The notes under the pieces were generated by a model. It did no database searches, was not told the DNA's origin, and saw nothing but the letters and a program-made list of their open reading frames with translations. A program made the position numbers and the translations under genes. This document shows, piece by piece, positions 1 through 7,116 of a stretch of 15,169 nucleotides of DNA. Source of the stretch: JAFKKS01 sp039808325 (GTDB lineage Bacteria; Pseudomonadota; Alphaproteobacteria; Rhizobiales; Xanthobacteraceae). How positions within the stretch are numbered: the first letter of the stretch is position 1; each line of letters opens with the position of its first letter. The stretch covers positions 1 to 15,169 of the forward strand of contig JBDHSU010000100.1 of the NCBI GenBank assembly GCA_039808325.1, given 5' to 3'.

Positions 1-555
1 CTTGCAGCCGACCTTCGCGATGAACTTCGCGAAGCCCTCCAGTTGCTGCTTGATGAAATCGCGCGTGGTTTTGTCGGTCAGTTCGCCCTTCGCCGCGTCG
101 ACCCTATCCTGCACCGTGCCGACGAAAATCTCCGGCCGGTTGAACACGAGCGCCTCCAGAAACACGAGGGTCTGGCGCAGATGATACTGCGCGCGCGCGC
201 CGCCGATCGGCCCTATCGACGCGGATTGCAGCGCGACCGGCTTGTGGGCGAAAGGCTGGTCCGGCAAACGCGAGACCCAATCGATCGCATTCTTCAAGAC
301 GCCGGGAATGGAATAATTATATTCGGGGGTGACGATGATCACGCCATCGGCCTTGCGGATGGCATCGCCAAGGGCCGTCACGGGGGCGGGAAAGCCCTTC
401 TCCTGCACATCGGCATTGTAGAGCGGGATATCGCCGATCGGCGGCGACGGAACAAGGTTCATGCCGGCCGGGGCGAGCGCCGGCAACGATTTAGCCACGA
501 TCGCGTTGAACGATGCCTTGCGCAGGCTGCCGCAGATCACCAGGACATTCGCCAT
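1..555 (-). CDS. NAD(P)H-dependent FMN/quinone reductase, ChrR/YieF-like (3' end cut by window)
   Basis: A soluble flavodoxin-fold reductase expected to pass electrons from NAD(P)H through FMN to quinones, azo compounds or chromate, protecting against redox-cycling compounds. Seen: it starts MANVLVICGSLRKASFN, where GSLRK-S-N is the FMN phosphate-binding loop of this family, followed later by TPEYNYSIPGVLKNAIDW, the flavin-contacting segment, and a GGARAQYHLRQ stretch typical of ChrR/YieF. The 185 codons present end VGCK at base 1 without a stop. Family members are about 185-190 residues, so only a few C-terminal residues are missing. ATG at 555 is preceded on its own strand by GGAG seven bases upstream. 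It is divergent from the FAD monooxygenase at 689; the 133 bp between them includes an AT-rich patch (about 573-597) that may hold promoters. The family assignment is firm; the physiological substrate is not. Confidence 0.9.
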   Translation of the reverse strand, partial: MANVLVICGSLRKASFNAIVAKSLPALAPAGMNLVPSPPIGDIPLYNADVQEKGFPAPVTALGDAIRKADGVIIVTPEYNYSIPGVLKNAIDWVSRLPDQPFAHKPVALQSASIGPIGGARAQYHLRQTLVFLEALVFNRPEIFVGTVQDRVDAAKGELTDKTTRDFIKQQLEGFAKFIAKVGCK

Positions 556-688
556 TGACCACTCCGTGAAGCTAAAATTTGTCTATTGAACGATGCCGCG
601 GACGCGGCGTTGGACGGATGTCGGCATCGTGGGCGTGGATGTCAACGCCCGCAAGCCCCGTCCACCGCGTACGAACGAACCCGATTCC

Positions 689-1930
689 ATGACTGAACCC
701 GCTCCCCCGGCACAAATCACAACGCGCTGCTGCGTTACCGGCGGCGGCCCGGCCGGAATGATGGCGGGGTTCCTGCTGGCCCGCGCCGGCGTCGAGGTGG
801 CGGTGCTCGAGAAGCACGCCGACTTCCTGCGCGACTTTCGTGGCGACACGATCCATGCCTCGACGCTCGAACTGATGCACGAGCTCGGTCTGCTCGACGA
901 GTTCCTTCGGCAACCGCATCAGAAAATCGAGCGCCTCGCCGGCATGTTCGGCGACACGCGCATTCAAATCGCCGACCTCACGCGCCTGCCGACGCATTGC
1001 CGCTTCATCGCGCTGATGCCGCAATGGGACTTCCTCGACTTCCTCGCCGAAAAAGCAAGGCGCTATCCGGCGTTCCGGCTGCTGATGCGGACGCAGGCGA
1101 CCGACCTCATCGAGGAGGATGACCGTATCTGCGGCGTGCGCGCGAGGGGGCCGGAAGGGCCGATCGAAATCCGCAGCGACCTCGTGATCGCCGCCGACGG
1201 CCGGCATTCGACGCTGCGTGAGCGCGCCGGCTTCAAGGTGCTGGATTTCGGCGCGCCGATGGACGTGTTCTGGATGCGCCTCTCGCGCCAGCCCGGCGAT
1301 CCCGACCAGGTGCTCGGCCGTTTCGCCGCCGGCGCGTTGCTGGTGATGCTCGACCGCGGCGACTACTGGCAATGCGCCTACGTCATCCCCAAGGGTAGCG
1401 CCGATACGATCCGCGCCGAGGGGATCGAGGCGTTCCGCGCGCGCATCGCCGCCATCGTACCGTCGCTGCGCGAACGTCTCTCGGAGCTGCGCGACTGGGA
1501 CGACGTGAAGCTCCTTTCCGTCGCCGTCGACCGCTTGGAGACGTGGCACAAGCCGGGCTTGCTCTGCATCGGCGACGCGGCGCATGCGATGTCGCCGATC
1601 GGCGGCGTCGGCATCAATCTCGCCGTACAGGACGCGGTCGCCGCCGCCAACGTCCTGGCCGCGCCGCTCGCGCACGGTCCGGTGAGCGACGGCGACCTCG
1701 CCGCCGTGCAAACGCGCCGCATGTTTCCCACGCGCGTCACCCAAGCGATCCAGGTCATGGTGCAAAAGCGCGTGATCACGCCCGTGCTCGCCAGCCGCGC
1801 GCAACTGACGCCGCCGTGGCCGGCGCGGCTTCTCAACCGCCTGCCGTTCCTGCAGCAATTGATCGCGCGCGTCGTCGCGGTCGGCGTGCGCCCGGAGCAT
1901 GTCCGGACGCCGGACGTGGCGAAGCGCTAA
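689..1930 (+). CDS. FAD-dependent group A monooxygenase/oxidoreductase (UbiH/PHBH fold)
   Basis: Predicted 413-residue flavoprotein that would use NAD(P)H and O2 to hydroxylate or epoxidise a small, probably aromatic, substrate. Seen: a GGGPAG dinucleotide-binding loop at residues 18-23 after a beta strand, acidic E41 at the end of the second strand to hold the ribose, a VIAADGRHS motif (DG at 170-171) and IGDAAHAMSPIGGVGINLAVQDA from about residue 294 (GD at 295-296), the second FAD motif of the class A family. This motif trio and the length fit p-hydroxybenzoate-hydroxylase-like enzymes. The frame is open upstream to an ATG at 593, but those 32 residues are not family-like, so I chose ATG 689. 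Its Shine-Dalgarno site is weak. The gene converges on a fumarylacetoacetase-family gene, with the two stop codons overlapping. A role in aromatic catabolism is plausible but not shown; a ubiquinone-pathway role is an alternative. Confidence 0.85.
   Translation: MTEPAPPAQITTRCCVTGGGPAGMMAGFLLARAGVEVAVLEKHADFLRDFRGDTIHASTLELMHELGLLDEFLRQPHQKIERLAGMFGDTRIQIADLTRLPTHCRFIALMPQWDFLDFLAEKARRYPAFRLLMRTQATDLIEEDDRICGVRARGPEGPIEIRSDLVIAADGRHSTLRERAGFKVLDFGAPMDVFWMRLSRQPGDPDQVLGRFAAGALLVMLDRGDYWQCAYVIPKGSADTIRAEGIEAFRARIAAIVPSLRERLSELRDWDDVKLLSVAVDRLETWHKPGLLCIGDAAHAMSPIGGVGINLAVQDAVAAANVLAAPLAHGPVSDGDLAAVQTRRMFPTRVTQAIQVMVQKRVITPVLASRAQLTPPWPARLLNRLPFLQQLIARVVAVGVRPEHVRTPDVAKR
1927..1930. other. Interlocked stop codons of two convergent genes
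   Basis: The four bases CTAA hold both terminators: TAA (1928-1930) ends the plus-strand monooxygenase and TAG, read from 1929 to 1927, ends the minus-strand FAH-family gene. No intergenic terminator can exist here, so transcripts of the two genes must overlap at their 3' ends. Confidence 0.9.
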
Positions 1931-2793
1931 GCCTCGTCGACGACCTTGTTCACGAGAACACCGATATCGCCGATCTCAATCTCGATCGTGTCGCCGCCCT
2001 TCATCCACACCGGCGGCTTGCGCGCGTGGCCGACACCGGAGGGTGTGCCCATCGCAATCAGATCGCCCGGCTCGAGCGTCATCGCCTGCGTGATGTCGAC
2101 GATCGCCGCCGCAACGGGGAACATCATGTTCGCGGTGTTGTCGGACTGCATGACGCTGCCGTTGAGGCGCGACTGGATCGGCAGCCCCTCGGCGCCCGGC
2201 GGCAGTTCGTCGGCGCTCACCATCCACGGGCCGAAGCCGCCGGTCTTGTCGAAATTCTTGCCCATGTCCCATTGCGACGTGCGGCGCTGAAACTGCCGCA
2301 CCGAGCCGTCGTTGAAGCAGGAATAGCCGGCGACGCAGGATAATGCGTTCGCGGCCGTCATATGCCGCGCCGGCTTGCCGATGACGGCGACGAGCTCGCA
2401 CTCGTAATCGAGCGTCTCGGAGACTTTCGGCCGCACGATCTCGCCTTCGTGCGGCGTCAGCGATGTGCGGCAGCGCATGAAGATCGACGGGAAGTCGGGC
2501 TTGGAATGGCCGCCCTCCTTCGCGTGCTCGAGATAATTCAAGCCGAGGCAAAGGATCTTTCCGGGCCGCGCGACGGGGAGCGCATATTTGATCGCCTCGA
2601 GCGGACGATGGCTGGACGCCGGCGCATGCCTGGCGATGTCGGCGAGCGGGCTCAGCGACCCATTGCTCTTGCGCAGCAACTCCCCGAGATCGGTCGGCAG
2701 CTTCGGCTCGGCGGCGTTAAGGTCGATGACGCGATCGTTTTCGACCACGCCCAGGTGCGGACCATCGTCCGTCTCGAATGCGATAATCTTCAT
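1927..2793 (-). CDS. Fumarylacetoacetate hydrolase (FAH) family protein
   Basis: A 288-residue member of the FAH superfamily: metal-dependent cytosolic enzymes that hydrolyse or decarboxylate 1,3-diketo and acylpyruvate-type compounds, often in the last steps of aromatic degradation. Seen: a short N-terminal domain (MKIIAFETDDGPHLGVV), then the catalytic domain with KILCLGLNYLEHAKE (79-93), the metal-ligand acid pair in DYECEL (E131, E133), a third acid at D162, K179 in the MGKNFD segment, and TPSGVG at 250-255. These are the standard FAH-fold landmarks. The frame extends upstream to an ATG at 2874, but the extra 27 residues are low-complexity and lie before the conserved start, so ATG 2793 was chosen. 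Its ribosome site is weak. The stop TAG interlocks with the TAA of the convergent monooxygenase. The exact substrate (fumarylpyruvate, 2-oxohept-3-ene-dioate or oxaloacetate-like) cannot be read from sequence. Confidence 0.88.
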   Translation of the reverse strand: MKIIAFETDDGPHLGVVENDRVIDLNAAEPKLPTDLGELLRKSNGSLSPLADIARHAPASSHRPLEAIKYALPVARPGKILCLGLNYLEHAKEGGHSKPDFPSIFMRCRTSLTPHEGEIVRPKVSETLDYECELVAVIGKPARHMTAANALSCVAGYSCFNDGSVRQFQRRTSQWDMGKNFDKTGGFGPWMVSADELPPGAEGLPIQSRLNGSVMQSDNTANMMFPVAAAIVDITQAMTLEPGDLIAMGTPSGVGHARKPPVWMKGGDTIEIEIGDIGVLVNKVVDEA

Positions 2794-2944
2794 GCGGGAG
2801 AGCCTTTTGCCGGCGGGCAGGAACGCGACGAATGCCGCGGCCGCACCATGGCCCGGCGACGCCGTCATGCGCAAGACGCAAACGGCGCGCGGGGCGGATG
2901 TCGGCCAGCCGCGCGCCGGATGCCGTGCGATCGATGGCGGAGCG

Positions 2945-3604
2945 TTACGCGGCGGCGACGCCGACGCCGATCGGGCAGCTCACGCCGGTGCCGCCCAGCC
3001 CGCAATATCCCATCGGGTTCTTGAGCAGGTACTGCTGGTGATAATCCTCGGCGAAATAGAACGGCGGCGCGTCGAGAATCTCCGTCGTGATGGCGCCGTA
3101 GCGTTGCTTCGCCAAAGCCTTGGCGAAGGCCGCCTTCGATGCCTCGGCGGCGGCGCGCTGTTCCGGCGAGAACGTATAGATGCCGGAACGATACTGCGTG
3201 CCGATGTCGTTGCCCTGGCGCATCCCCTGCGTCGGATCGTGACTTTCCCAGAACGTCTTGAGCAGCTTCTCGTAGGTGATCTTCGTCGGATCGAAGACAA
3301 CGAGCACGGTCTCGTTGTGGCCGGTGCGGCCGGAGCACACCTCCTCATAGGTGGGATTCGGCGTGACGCCCCCGGCATAGCCCGCCGCCGTCACCCAGAT
3401 GCCGTCGCCCAGTTCCCAGAACTTGCGCTCCGCGCCCCAGAAGCAGCCAAGGCCGAACATCGCCGTCTGTAGGCCCGGCGGATACGGCCCCTTGAGGGGA
3501 TGGCCGGTTATCTCGTGCTTTTCGGCCGTCGGGATGGGATCGGCGCGGCCCGGCAAAGCTTCGTTCTGCGTCGGCATCGCAAGCGACTTCTTGAACATGA
3601 ACAT
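2945..3604 (-). CDS. msrA: Peptide-methionine (S)-S-oxide reductase MsrA
   Basis: Repairs oxidised proteins by reducing methionine-S-sulfoxide with thioredoxin as the final donor. The 219-residue product carries the catalytic GCFWG motif with nucleophile C54, the family-typical GYAGGVTPNPTYEEVCSG and GHNETVLVVFDP segments, and YFAEDYHQQYLLKNP before a C-terminal GYCGLGGTGVSCP with C201 and C210 placed to serve as recycling cysteines. C201-C210 are nine residues apart; from memory the E. coli pair is eight apart. ATG 3604 has GGAGG five bases upstream and is preferred to ATG 3598 (spacing 11). There is no signal peptide, so the product is cytosolic. The N-terminal extension of about 45 residues before the catalytic core is similar to longer MsrA forms. 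The gene is separate from the minus-strand genes on either side by about 75 and 150 bp, so it may be transcribed alone. Confidence 0.96.
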   Translation of the reverse strand: MFMFKKSLAMPTQNEALPGRADPIPTAEKHEITGHPLKGPYPPGLQTAMFGLGCFWGAERKFWELGDGIWVTAAGYAGGVTPNPTYEEVCSGRTGHNETVLVVFDPTKITYEKLLKTFWESHDPTQGMRQGNDIGTQYRSGIYTFSPEQRAAAEASKAAFAKALAKQRYGAITTEILDAPPFYFAEDYHQQYLLKNPMGYCGLGGTGVSCPIGVGVAAA

Positions 3605-3679
3605 AGGGCCCTCCGTTCGTTCGAGCCCTCATATAAGCACGGCGCCGCCCGGCCGCACGCGCTTGCGCGCCCCTCGCGA

Positions 3680-4000
3680 TCAATTCCGGGCGTAGCCGAT
3701 CAACCGCCGCTTCTTGCGCCCGAGAAGCATCAGGACGATGCCCAGGACCCCGAAAACCGCCCAGGTCGGGGCGGAGAGGATATTGAGGATTACCGGATCC
3801 CAAAGCCAGTGCCCGGCATAATGCTCGACCATCGGCTGGAGCCGTTGCAGGCTTTCGGAATGCAGCGCGTTCCAGGTATCGCCGAGCTTGGTCATGTAGA
3901 CCTGACTGCCGGCGATCGTCTTGGTGCCGTCGTAGATCAAGGCGACGAAGGCGCCCGCCAGCGCCCAGAGACCAAAGAAGCGAAAGACGAAACGGATCAT
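3680..4000 (-). CDS. Small two-helix membrane protein of unknown function
   Basis: A 106-residue protein with an N-terminal hydrophobic helix (about residues 3-23, FVFRFFGLWALAGAFVALIY), a polar central stretch of about 50 residues with WNALH and LQRLQPMVEHY, and a second hydrophobic helix near residues 80-94 ending in LGRKKRRLIGYARN. The positively charged tail suggests that the C-terminus faces the cytoplasm. I recognise this as a type of conserved hypothetical common in Hyphomicrobiales but know no function for it. ATG 4000 is the only good start; its Shine-Dalgarno site is poor. It lies about 70 bp downstream of efp on the same strand, so co-transcription with efp is possible. Codon use matches its neighbours. 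Confidence 0.75.
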   Translation of the reverse strand: MIRFVFRFFGLWALAGAFVALIYDGTKTIAGSQVYMTKLGDTWNALHSESLQRLQPMVEHYAGHWLWDPVILNILSAPTWAVFGVLGIVLMLLGRKKRRLIGYARN

Positions 4001-4070
4001 GCGGCAGTCGGAGCGTTCGGGGCTATGCGCGGACGGGAGCCCGCGAGCGTAACGTCAGTGCGATCCGGCC

Positions 4071-4637
4071 TCAATCCTTAGCACGCTCGACGTAGGAGCC
4101 GTCGGCGGTCTGCACGACGATGCGGGTTCCGGTATTGATGTGCGGCGGAACCATCGTGCGCACGCCATTCGAGAGCATCGCAGGCTTGTAGGAGGACGAG
4201 GCGGTCTGCCCCTTCATCGCCGGTTCGGTCTCGACCACCTCGAGCGTCGCGCGCTGCGGCAGCTCGATGGCGACGGCGGTGCCTTCATGCACGCTCAGGC
4301 GCACCTTCATCTCCGGCTGGAGATAAGGCGCCTGGTCGCCGACCACGTCTTCCGTCACCGCGATTTGCTCGTAATTGTCCATGTTCATGAAGTGGAAGCC
4401 GTCGCCGTCCTGGTAGAGGTACTGGAACTCCAGATCCTCGACATGCGCCCGCTCGACCTGCTCGGTCGTCTTGTAGCGCTGCGACACCTTCACGCCGTCG
4501 CTGATCCGGCGCATATCCGCCTGGGTGACGGGCGTGCCCTTGCCGGGATGGATGTTCTCGGAACTCAGGACGACGTAAAGCTTCCCGTCGATGTCGACGA
4601 TATTGCCCTTGCGTAGCGAACTGGCGATGACTTTCAC
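4071..4637 (-). CDS. efp: Elongation factor P
   Basis: Translation factor that binds between the ribosomal P and E sites and speeds peptide bond formation at consecutive prolines. The 188-residue length is exactly the usual EF-P size. Seen: the N-terminal KOW-like domain with the modification loop ENIHPGKGTP, in which K33 is the residue that EpmA-type systems beta-lysylate (K34 in E. coli numbering), then two OB-like domains including FQYLYQDGDGFHFMNMDNYEQ and a C-terminal PPHINTGTRIVVQTADGSYVER. The start is GTG at 4637, supported by GAGGA seven bases upstream on the minus strand; the frame stays open far upstream without protein-like sequence, so the long reading is an artefact. It is divergent from epmA with 138 bp between the starts, which places substrate and modifying enzymes at one locus. 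Confidence 0.97.
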   Translation of the reverse strand: MKVIASSLRKGNIVDIDGKLYVVLSSENIHPGKGTPVTQADMRRISDGVKVSQRYKTTEQVERAHVEDLEFQYLYQDGDGFHFMNMDNYEQIAVTEDVVGDQAPYLQPEMKVRLSVHEGTAVAIELPQRATLEVVETEPAMKGQTASSSYKPAMLSNGVRTMVPPHINTGTRIVVQTADGSYVERAKD

Positions 4638-4702
4638 AAACAATTCCTCGGTCTGGAATGGGGGCCGACACACGCGTTCGGGCCCAGCCCCCCGCGAGAG
4701 TT

Positions 4703-4726
4703 GCCGCAACATACTGATCTTGCGGC
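4703..4726. promoter_or_regulatory. Dyad symmetry in the efp-epmA divergent promoter region
   Basis: GCCGCAA at 4703-4709 and TTGCGGC at 4720-4726 form a perfect 7-bp inverted repeat with a 10-base, less GC-rich spacer (CATACTGATC). It sits about mid-way in the 138 bp between the two divergent GTG starts. This is compatible with an operator or a short hairpin; no specific regulator is recognised. Confidence 0.3.
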
Positions 4727-4754
4727 GGCGCGCCAGTGATTTCGGCCCGGTTGG

Positions 4755-4771
4755 CCCCCTTCCGATGGGGG
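4755..4771 (+). promoter_or_regulatory. epmA: Possible hairpin covering the epmA ribosome-binding site
   Basis: CCCCC (4755-4759) can pair with GGGGG (4767-4771), which is most of the GGGGGA Shine-Dalgarno site of the GTG start at 4776. The loop is seven bases. Such a stem could lower epmA translation. This is read from the sequence only, and the pairing is short. Confidence 0.3.
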
Positions 4772-4775
4772 AATC

Positions 4776-5816
4776 GTGAGCGCGAGACCGCGCTGGTGGG
4801 CGCGGGATACCCATGCGGACCGGCGGCCGGCGCTCATGGCGCGGCAACGCATCGCCCGGGCCATCCGGCGGTTTTTCGACGACCGCGACTTCGTGGAGGT
4901 CGAGGCGGGCATCCTGCAGGTTTCGCCGGGCAACGAGGCGCATCTGCACGCCTTCGCGACGCAGATCGTCGGGGCGGACGGCGCACGCGCGCCGCTCTAT
5001 CTCCACACCTCGCCGGAATTCGCCTGCAAAAAGCTGCTGGCGGCGGGGGAGCCCCGGATCTTCGACTTCGCCCGCGTGTTCCGCAACCGTGAGCGCGGCG
5101 CCCTGCACCATCCCGAATTCACGATGCTCGAATGGTACCGCGCGAACGAGAACTACGACGCGGTGATGCGCGACTGCGTCGACCTGCTGCGCCTGACAGC
5201 AGAAACGGCGGGCGTGGCGCATCTGCGGTTCCGCGACCGCACCGCCGACCCCTTCGCCGAGCCGGAACGGATCGCCGTGGCGGAGGCTTTCACCCGTTTC
5301 GCCGGGATCGACCTCTTGGCGACGGTCTCGGGCCGTGAAACCGACCGCGAGGCGCTCGCCTCGGCCGCCCGGATGGCCGATATCCGGCTTGCGGACGACG
5401 ATACCTGGAGCGACATCTTCAGCCGGATCATGGTCGAGCGCGTGGAGCCTCGACTCGGCCATGGGCGTGCGACGATCCTCTACGAGTATCCGAGCGCCGA
5501 GGCGGCCCTGGCACGGCCCAAGGCCGGCGACGCGCGCGTCGCCGAGCGCTTCGAGCTCTATGCCTGTGGCGTCGAGCTCGCGAACGGTTTCGGGGAGCTC
5601 ACCGACGCCGCCGAACAGCGGCGACGTTTCGAGGCGGAGATGGACGAGAAGGCGCGCGTCCACGGCGAGCGCTACCCGATCGACGAAGATTTCCTGGCCG
5701 CCCTCGCCTCCATGCCGGACGCCAGCGGCGTGGCGCTGGGCTTCGATCGTCTCGTGATGCTGGCGACCGGCGCGCCGCGGATCGACCAGGTGATCTGGAC
5801 TCCCTTGCCCGATTGA
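4776..5816 (+). CDS. epmA: EF-P--(R)-beta-lysine ligase EpmA (GenX/PoxA/YjeA)
   Basis: A lysyl-tRNA synthetase paralogue that activates (R)-beta-lysine with ATP and joins it to the conserved lysine of EF-P. The 346 residues comprise only a class II catalytic core; the N-terminal anticodon-binding OB domain of LysRS is absent. Seen: YLHTSPEFACKKLL, motif 2 FRNRERGALHHPEFTMLEWY at 102-121, RFELYACGVELANGFGEL, and motif 3 SGVALGFDRLVML. In motif 3, A320 lines up with Ala298 of E. coli EpmA, where true LysRS has glycine; this is the position known to favour beta-lysine. The start is GTG 4776 with GGGGGA upstream; the ATG at 4765 is out of frame. epmB follows 67 bp downstream on the same strand, so the two are probably one operon, divergent from efp. 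The product is about 20 residues longer than the E. coli protein. Confidence 0.96.
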   Translation: MSARPRWWARDTHADRRPALMARQRIARAIRRFFDDRDFVEVEAGILQVSPGNEAHLHAFATQIVGADGARAPLYLHTSPEFACKKLLAAGEPRIFDFARVFRNRERGALHHPEFTMLEWYRANENYDAVMRDCVDLLRLTAETAGVAHLRFRDRTADPFAEPERIAVAEAFTRFAGIDLLATVSGRETDREALASAARMADIRLADDDTWSDIFSRIMVERVEPRLGHGRATILYEYPSAEAALARPKAGDARVAERFELYACGVELANGFGELTDAAEQRRRFEAEMDEKARVHGERYPIDEDFLAALASMPDASGVALGFDRLVMLATGAPRIDQVIWTPLPD

Positions 5817-5883
5817 TACCGCTGCCCGGTTGACGCCGGCGCCGCCAGGCTGTTTGCGTCCGGCGCGCCGCGAAAGGACGACC

Positions 5884-6951
5884 ATGACGAACGTCACCCA
5901 AACCCTGCGCCGCTCCGAAGAGCTGACGCGCGCCGGCCTCGCCCCACCGGACAAGGCGGCGGCACTCGACGCCGTGGCGCGCCGCTATGCCGTCGCGATC
6001 ACGCCCGCCGTCGCCGATCTGATCGTGGCCGGCGATCCGTCGGACCCGATCGCGGCGCAGTTCGTGCCGACACCGGCCGAGCTCGACATCCAGCCCGGGG
6101 AGATGGACGACCCGATCGGCGACGACGCGCACAGCCCCGTTCCCGGTATCGTGCATCGCTATCCCGATCGCGTGCTGCTCAAGCCGGTGCATGTCTGCGC
6201 CGTCTACTGCCGCTTCTGCTTCCGGCGCGCCATGGTCGGCCCTGGCAAGAGCGAGGCGCTGACGCCGCGGGCGCTGGCGACGGCGATCGATTATATCCGC
6301 GCGCATTCCGAGATCTGGGAGGTCATTCTCACCGGCGGCGATCCGCTCATGCTCTCACCGCGCAAGCTTGCCGCCATCGTGCAGGCGCTGAGCGCCATCG
6401 ATCACGTCAAGGTCGTGCGCATCCACACCCGCCTGCCGGTCGCCGATCCGAAGAAGATCGCGCCCGCGCTCGTGCGCGCGATGCGCACCGGTCCGAAGGC
6501 CACCTATGTCGTGCTGCACGCCAACCATGCGCGGGAAATGTCAGCCGAAACGCGCGCCGCCTGTGCGCGGATCATCGACGCCGGCATTCCCATGCTCAGC
6601 CAGTCGGTCCTGCTGCGCGGGGTCAACGACGATCCGGAGACCCTCGCCGATTTGATGCGCACGCTCGTCGCATGCCGCATCAAGCCCTACTACCTGCACC
6701 ATGCCGACATGGCGCCCGGGACGCGCCATTTCCGGACCTCGATCGCCAAGGGACAAGCATTGATGCGGCAGTTGCAGGGAACCGTCTCGGGCCTGTGCCA
6801 GCCGCAATACGTCCTGGACATCCCCGGCGGCCACGGGAAGACGCCGATCGGGCCGAGCTATCTCGCGCCCGAGGGCGCTGCGGGCCGCGGCGGCTACGCC
6901 GTCACCGATTATCGCGGCCGGCAGCACCCTTATCGCAGCGACGGAGAGTAG
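5884..6951 (+). CDS. epmB: L-lysine 2,3-aminomutase EpmB (EF-P modification)
   Basis: A radical-SAM, PLP-dependent enzyme that converts L-lysine to (R)-beta-lysine, the substrate of EpmA. In the 355-residue product the [4Fe-4S]-binding CX3CX2C motif is CAVYCRFC (C105, C109, C112). The glycine-rich SAM-binding stretch is ILTGGDPLML, and PGGHGKTPIGPSY near the C-terminus carries K319, matching the PLP lysine of lysine aminomutases. The length fits the compact EpmB form without the C-terminal zinc/dimer extension of clostridial KamA. ATG 5884 has AAGGA five bases upstream; the in-frame ATG at 5830 lacks support. Coupled to epmA in an apparent operon. The stop TAG (6949-6951) is the first three bases of the palindromic repeat that follows, so the extreme C-terminus may have been fixed by repeat insertion. 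Confidence 0.96.
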   Translation: MTNVTQTLRRSEELTRAGLAPPDKAAALDAVARRYAVAITPAVADLIVAGDPSDPIAAQFVPTPAELDIQPGEMDDPIGDDAHSPVPGIVHRYPDRVLLKPVHVCAVYCRFCFRRAMVGPGKSEALTPRALATAIDYIRAHSEIWEVILTGGDPLMLSPRKLAAIVQALSAIDHVKVVRIHTRLPVADPKKIAPALVRAMRTGPKATYVVLHANHAREMSAETRAACARIIDAGIPMLSQSVLLRGVNDDPETLADLMRTLVACRIKPYYLHHADMAPGTRHFRTSIAKGQALMRQLQGTVSGLCQPQYVLDIPGGHGKTPIGPSYLAPEGAAGRGGYAVTDYRGRQHPYRSDGE

Positions 6952-7063
6952 AGCGGGATGAGGAAAAGTGTGGGGCGGTTTTCCGCCCGCATCCCGCTCC
7001 AACTTATGAGAATCGATCACGTTCATGATTTTGGATCGATTCGATCCAAAATCATCGTGATCT
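6949..7063. repeat. Bipartite palindromic intergenic repeat, copy 1
   Basis: A 115-base element nearly identical to 14978-15087: 4 differences in the first 92 aligned bases, then a 5-base deletion and some divergence in copy 2. It has two hairpins. The first has outer arms GAGCGGGATG (6951-6960) and CATCCCGCTC (6990-6999) and an inner stem GGGCGG/CCGCCC (6973-6978, 6983-6988) capped by TTTT. The second pairs GATCACG (7015-7021) with CGTGATC (7056-7062) and the 15-base arms 7025-7039 and 7041-7055, nearly a full palindrome. The style resembles Hyphomicrobiales REP/RIME-type dispersed repeats. It follows epmB directly and may act as its transcription terminator or 3' stabiliser. There is no coding content. 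Confidence 0.9.
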
Positions 7064-7116
7064 GTGCATTCCGCTTCCCCGTTGATTCCGCAAGGCTTTC
7101 CTGTTTCTGCCGCTTT

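Noticed and set aside
593..640. Short palindromes around GCCGCGGACGCGGC near the monooxygenase leader
   Set aside because: Six-base GC dyads are expected often at this base composition, and there is no further supporting structure.
572..1900. Minus-strand open frame of 442 codons opposite the FAD monooxygenase
   Set aside because: The composition is that of an antisense shadow, and the plus-strand gene has all FAD motifs.
4638..5954. N-terminal extension of efp up to 5954
   Set aside because: It runs antisense through epmA, has no protein-like character, and EF-P with GTG 4637 has the exact family length and a good ribosome site.
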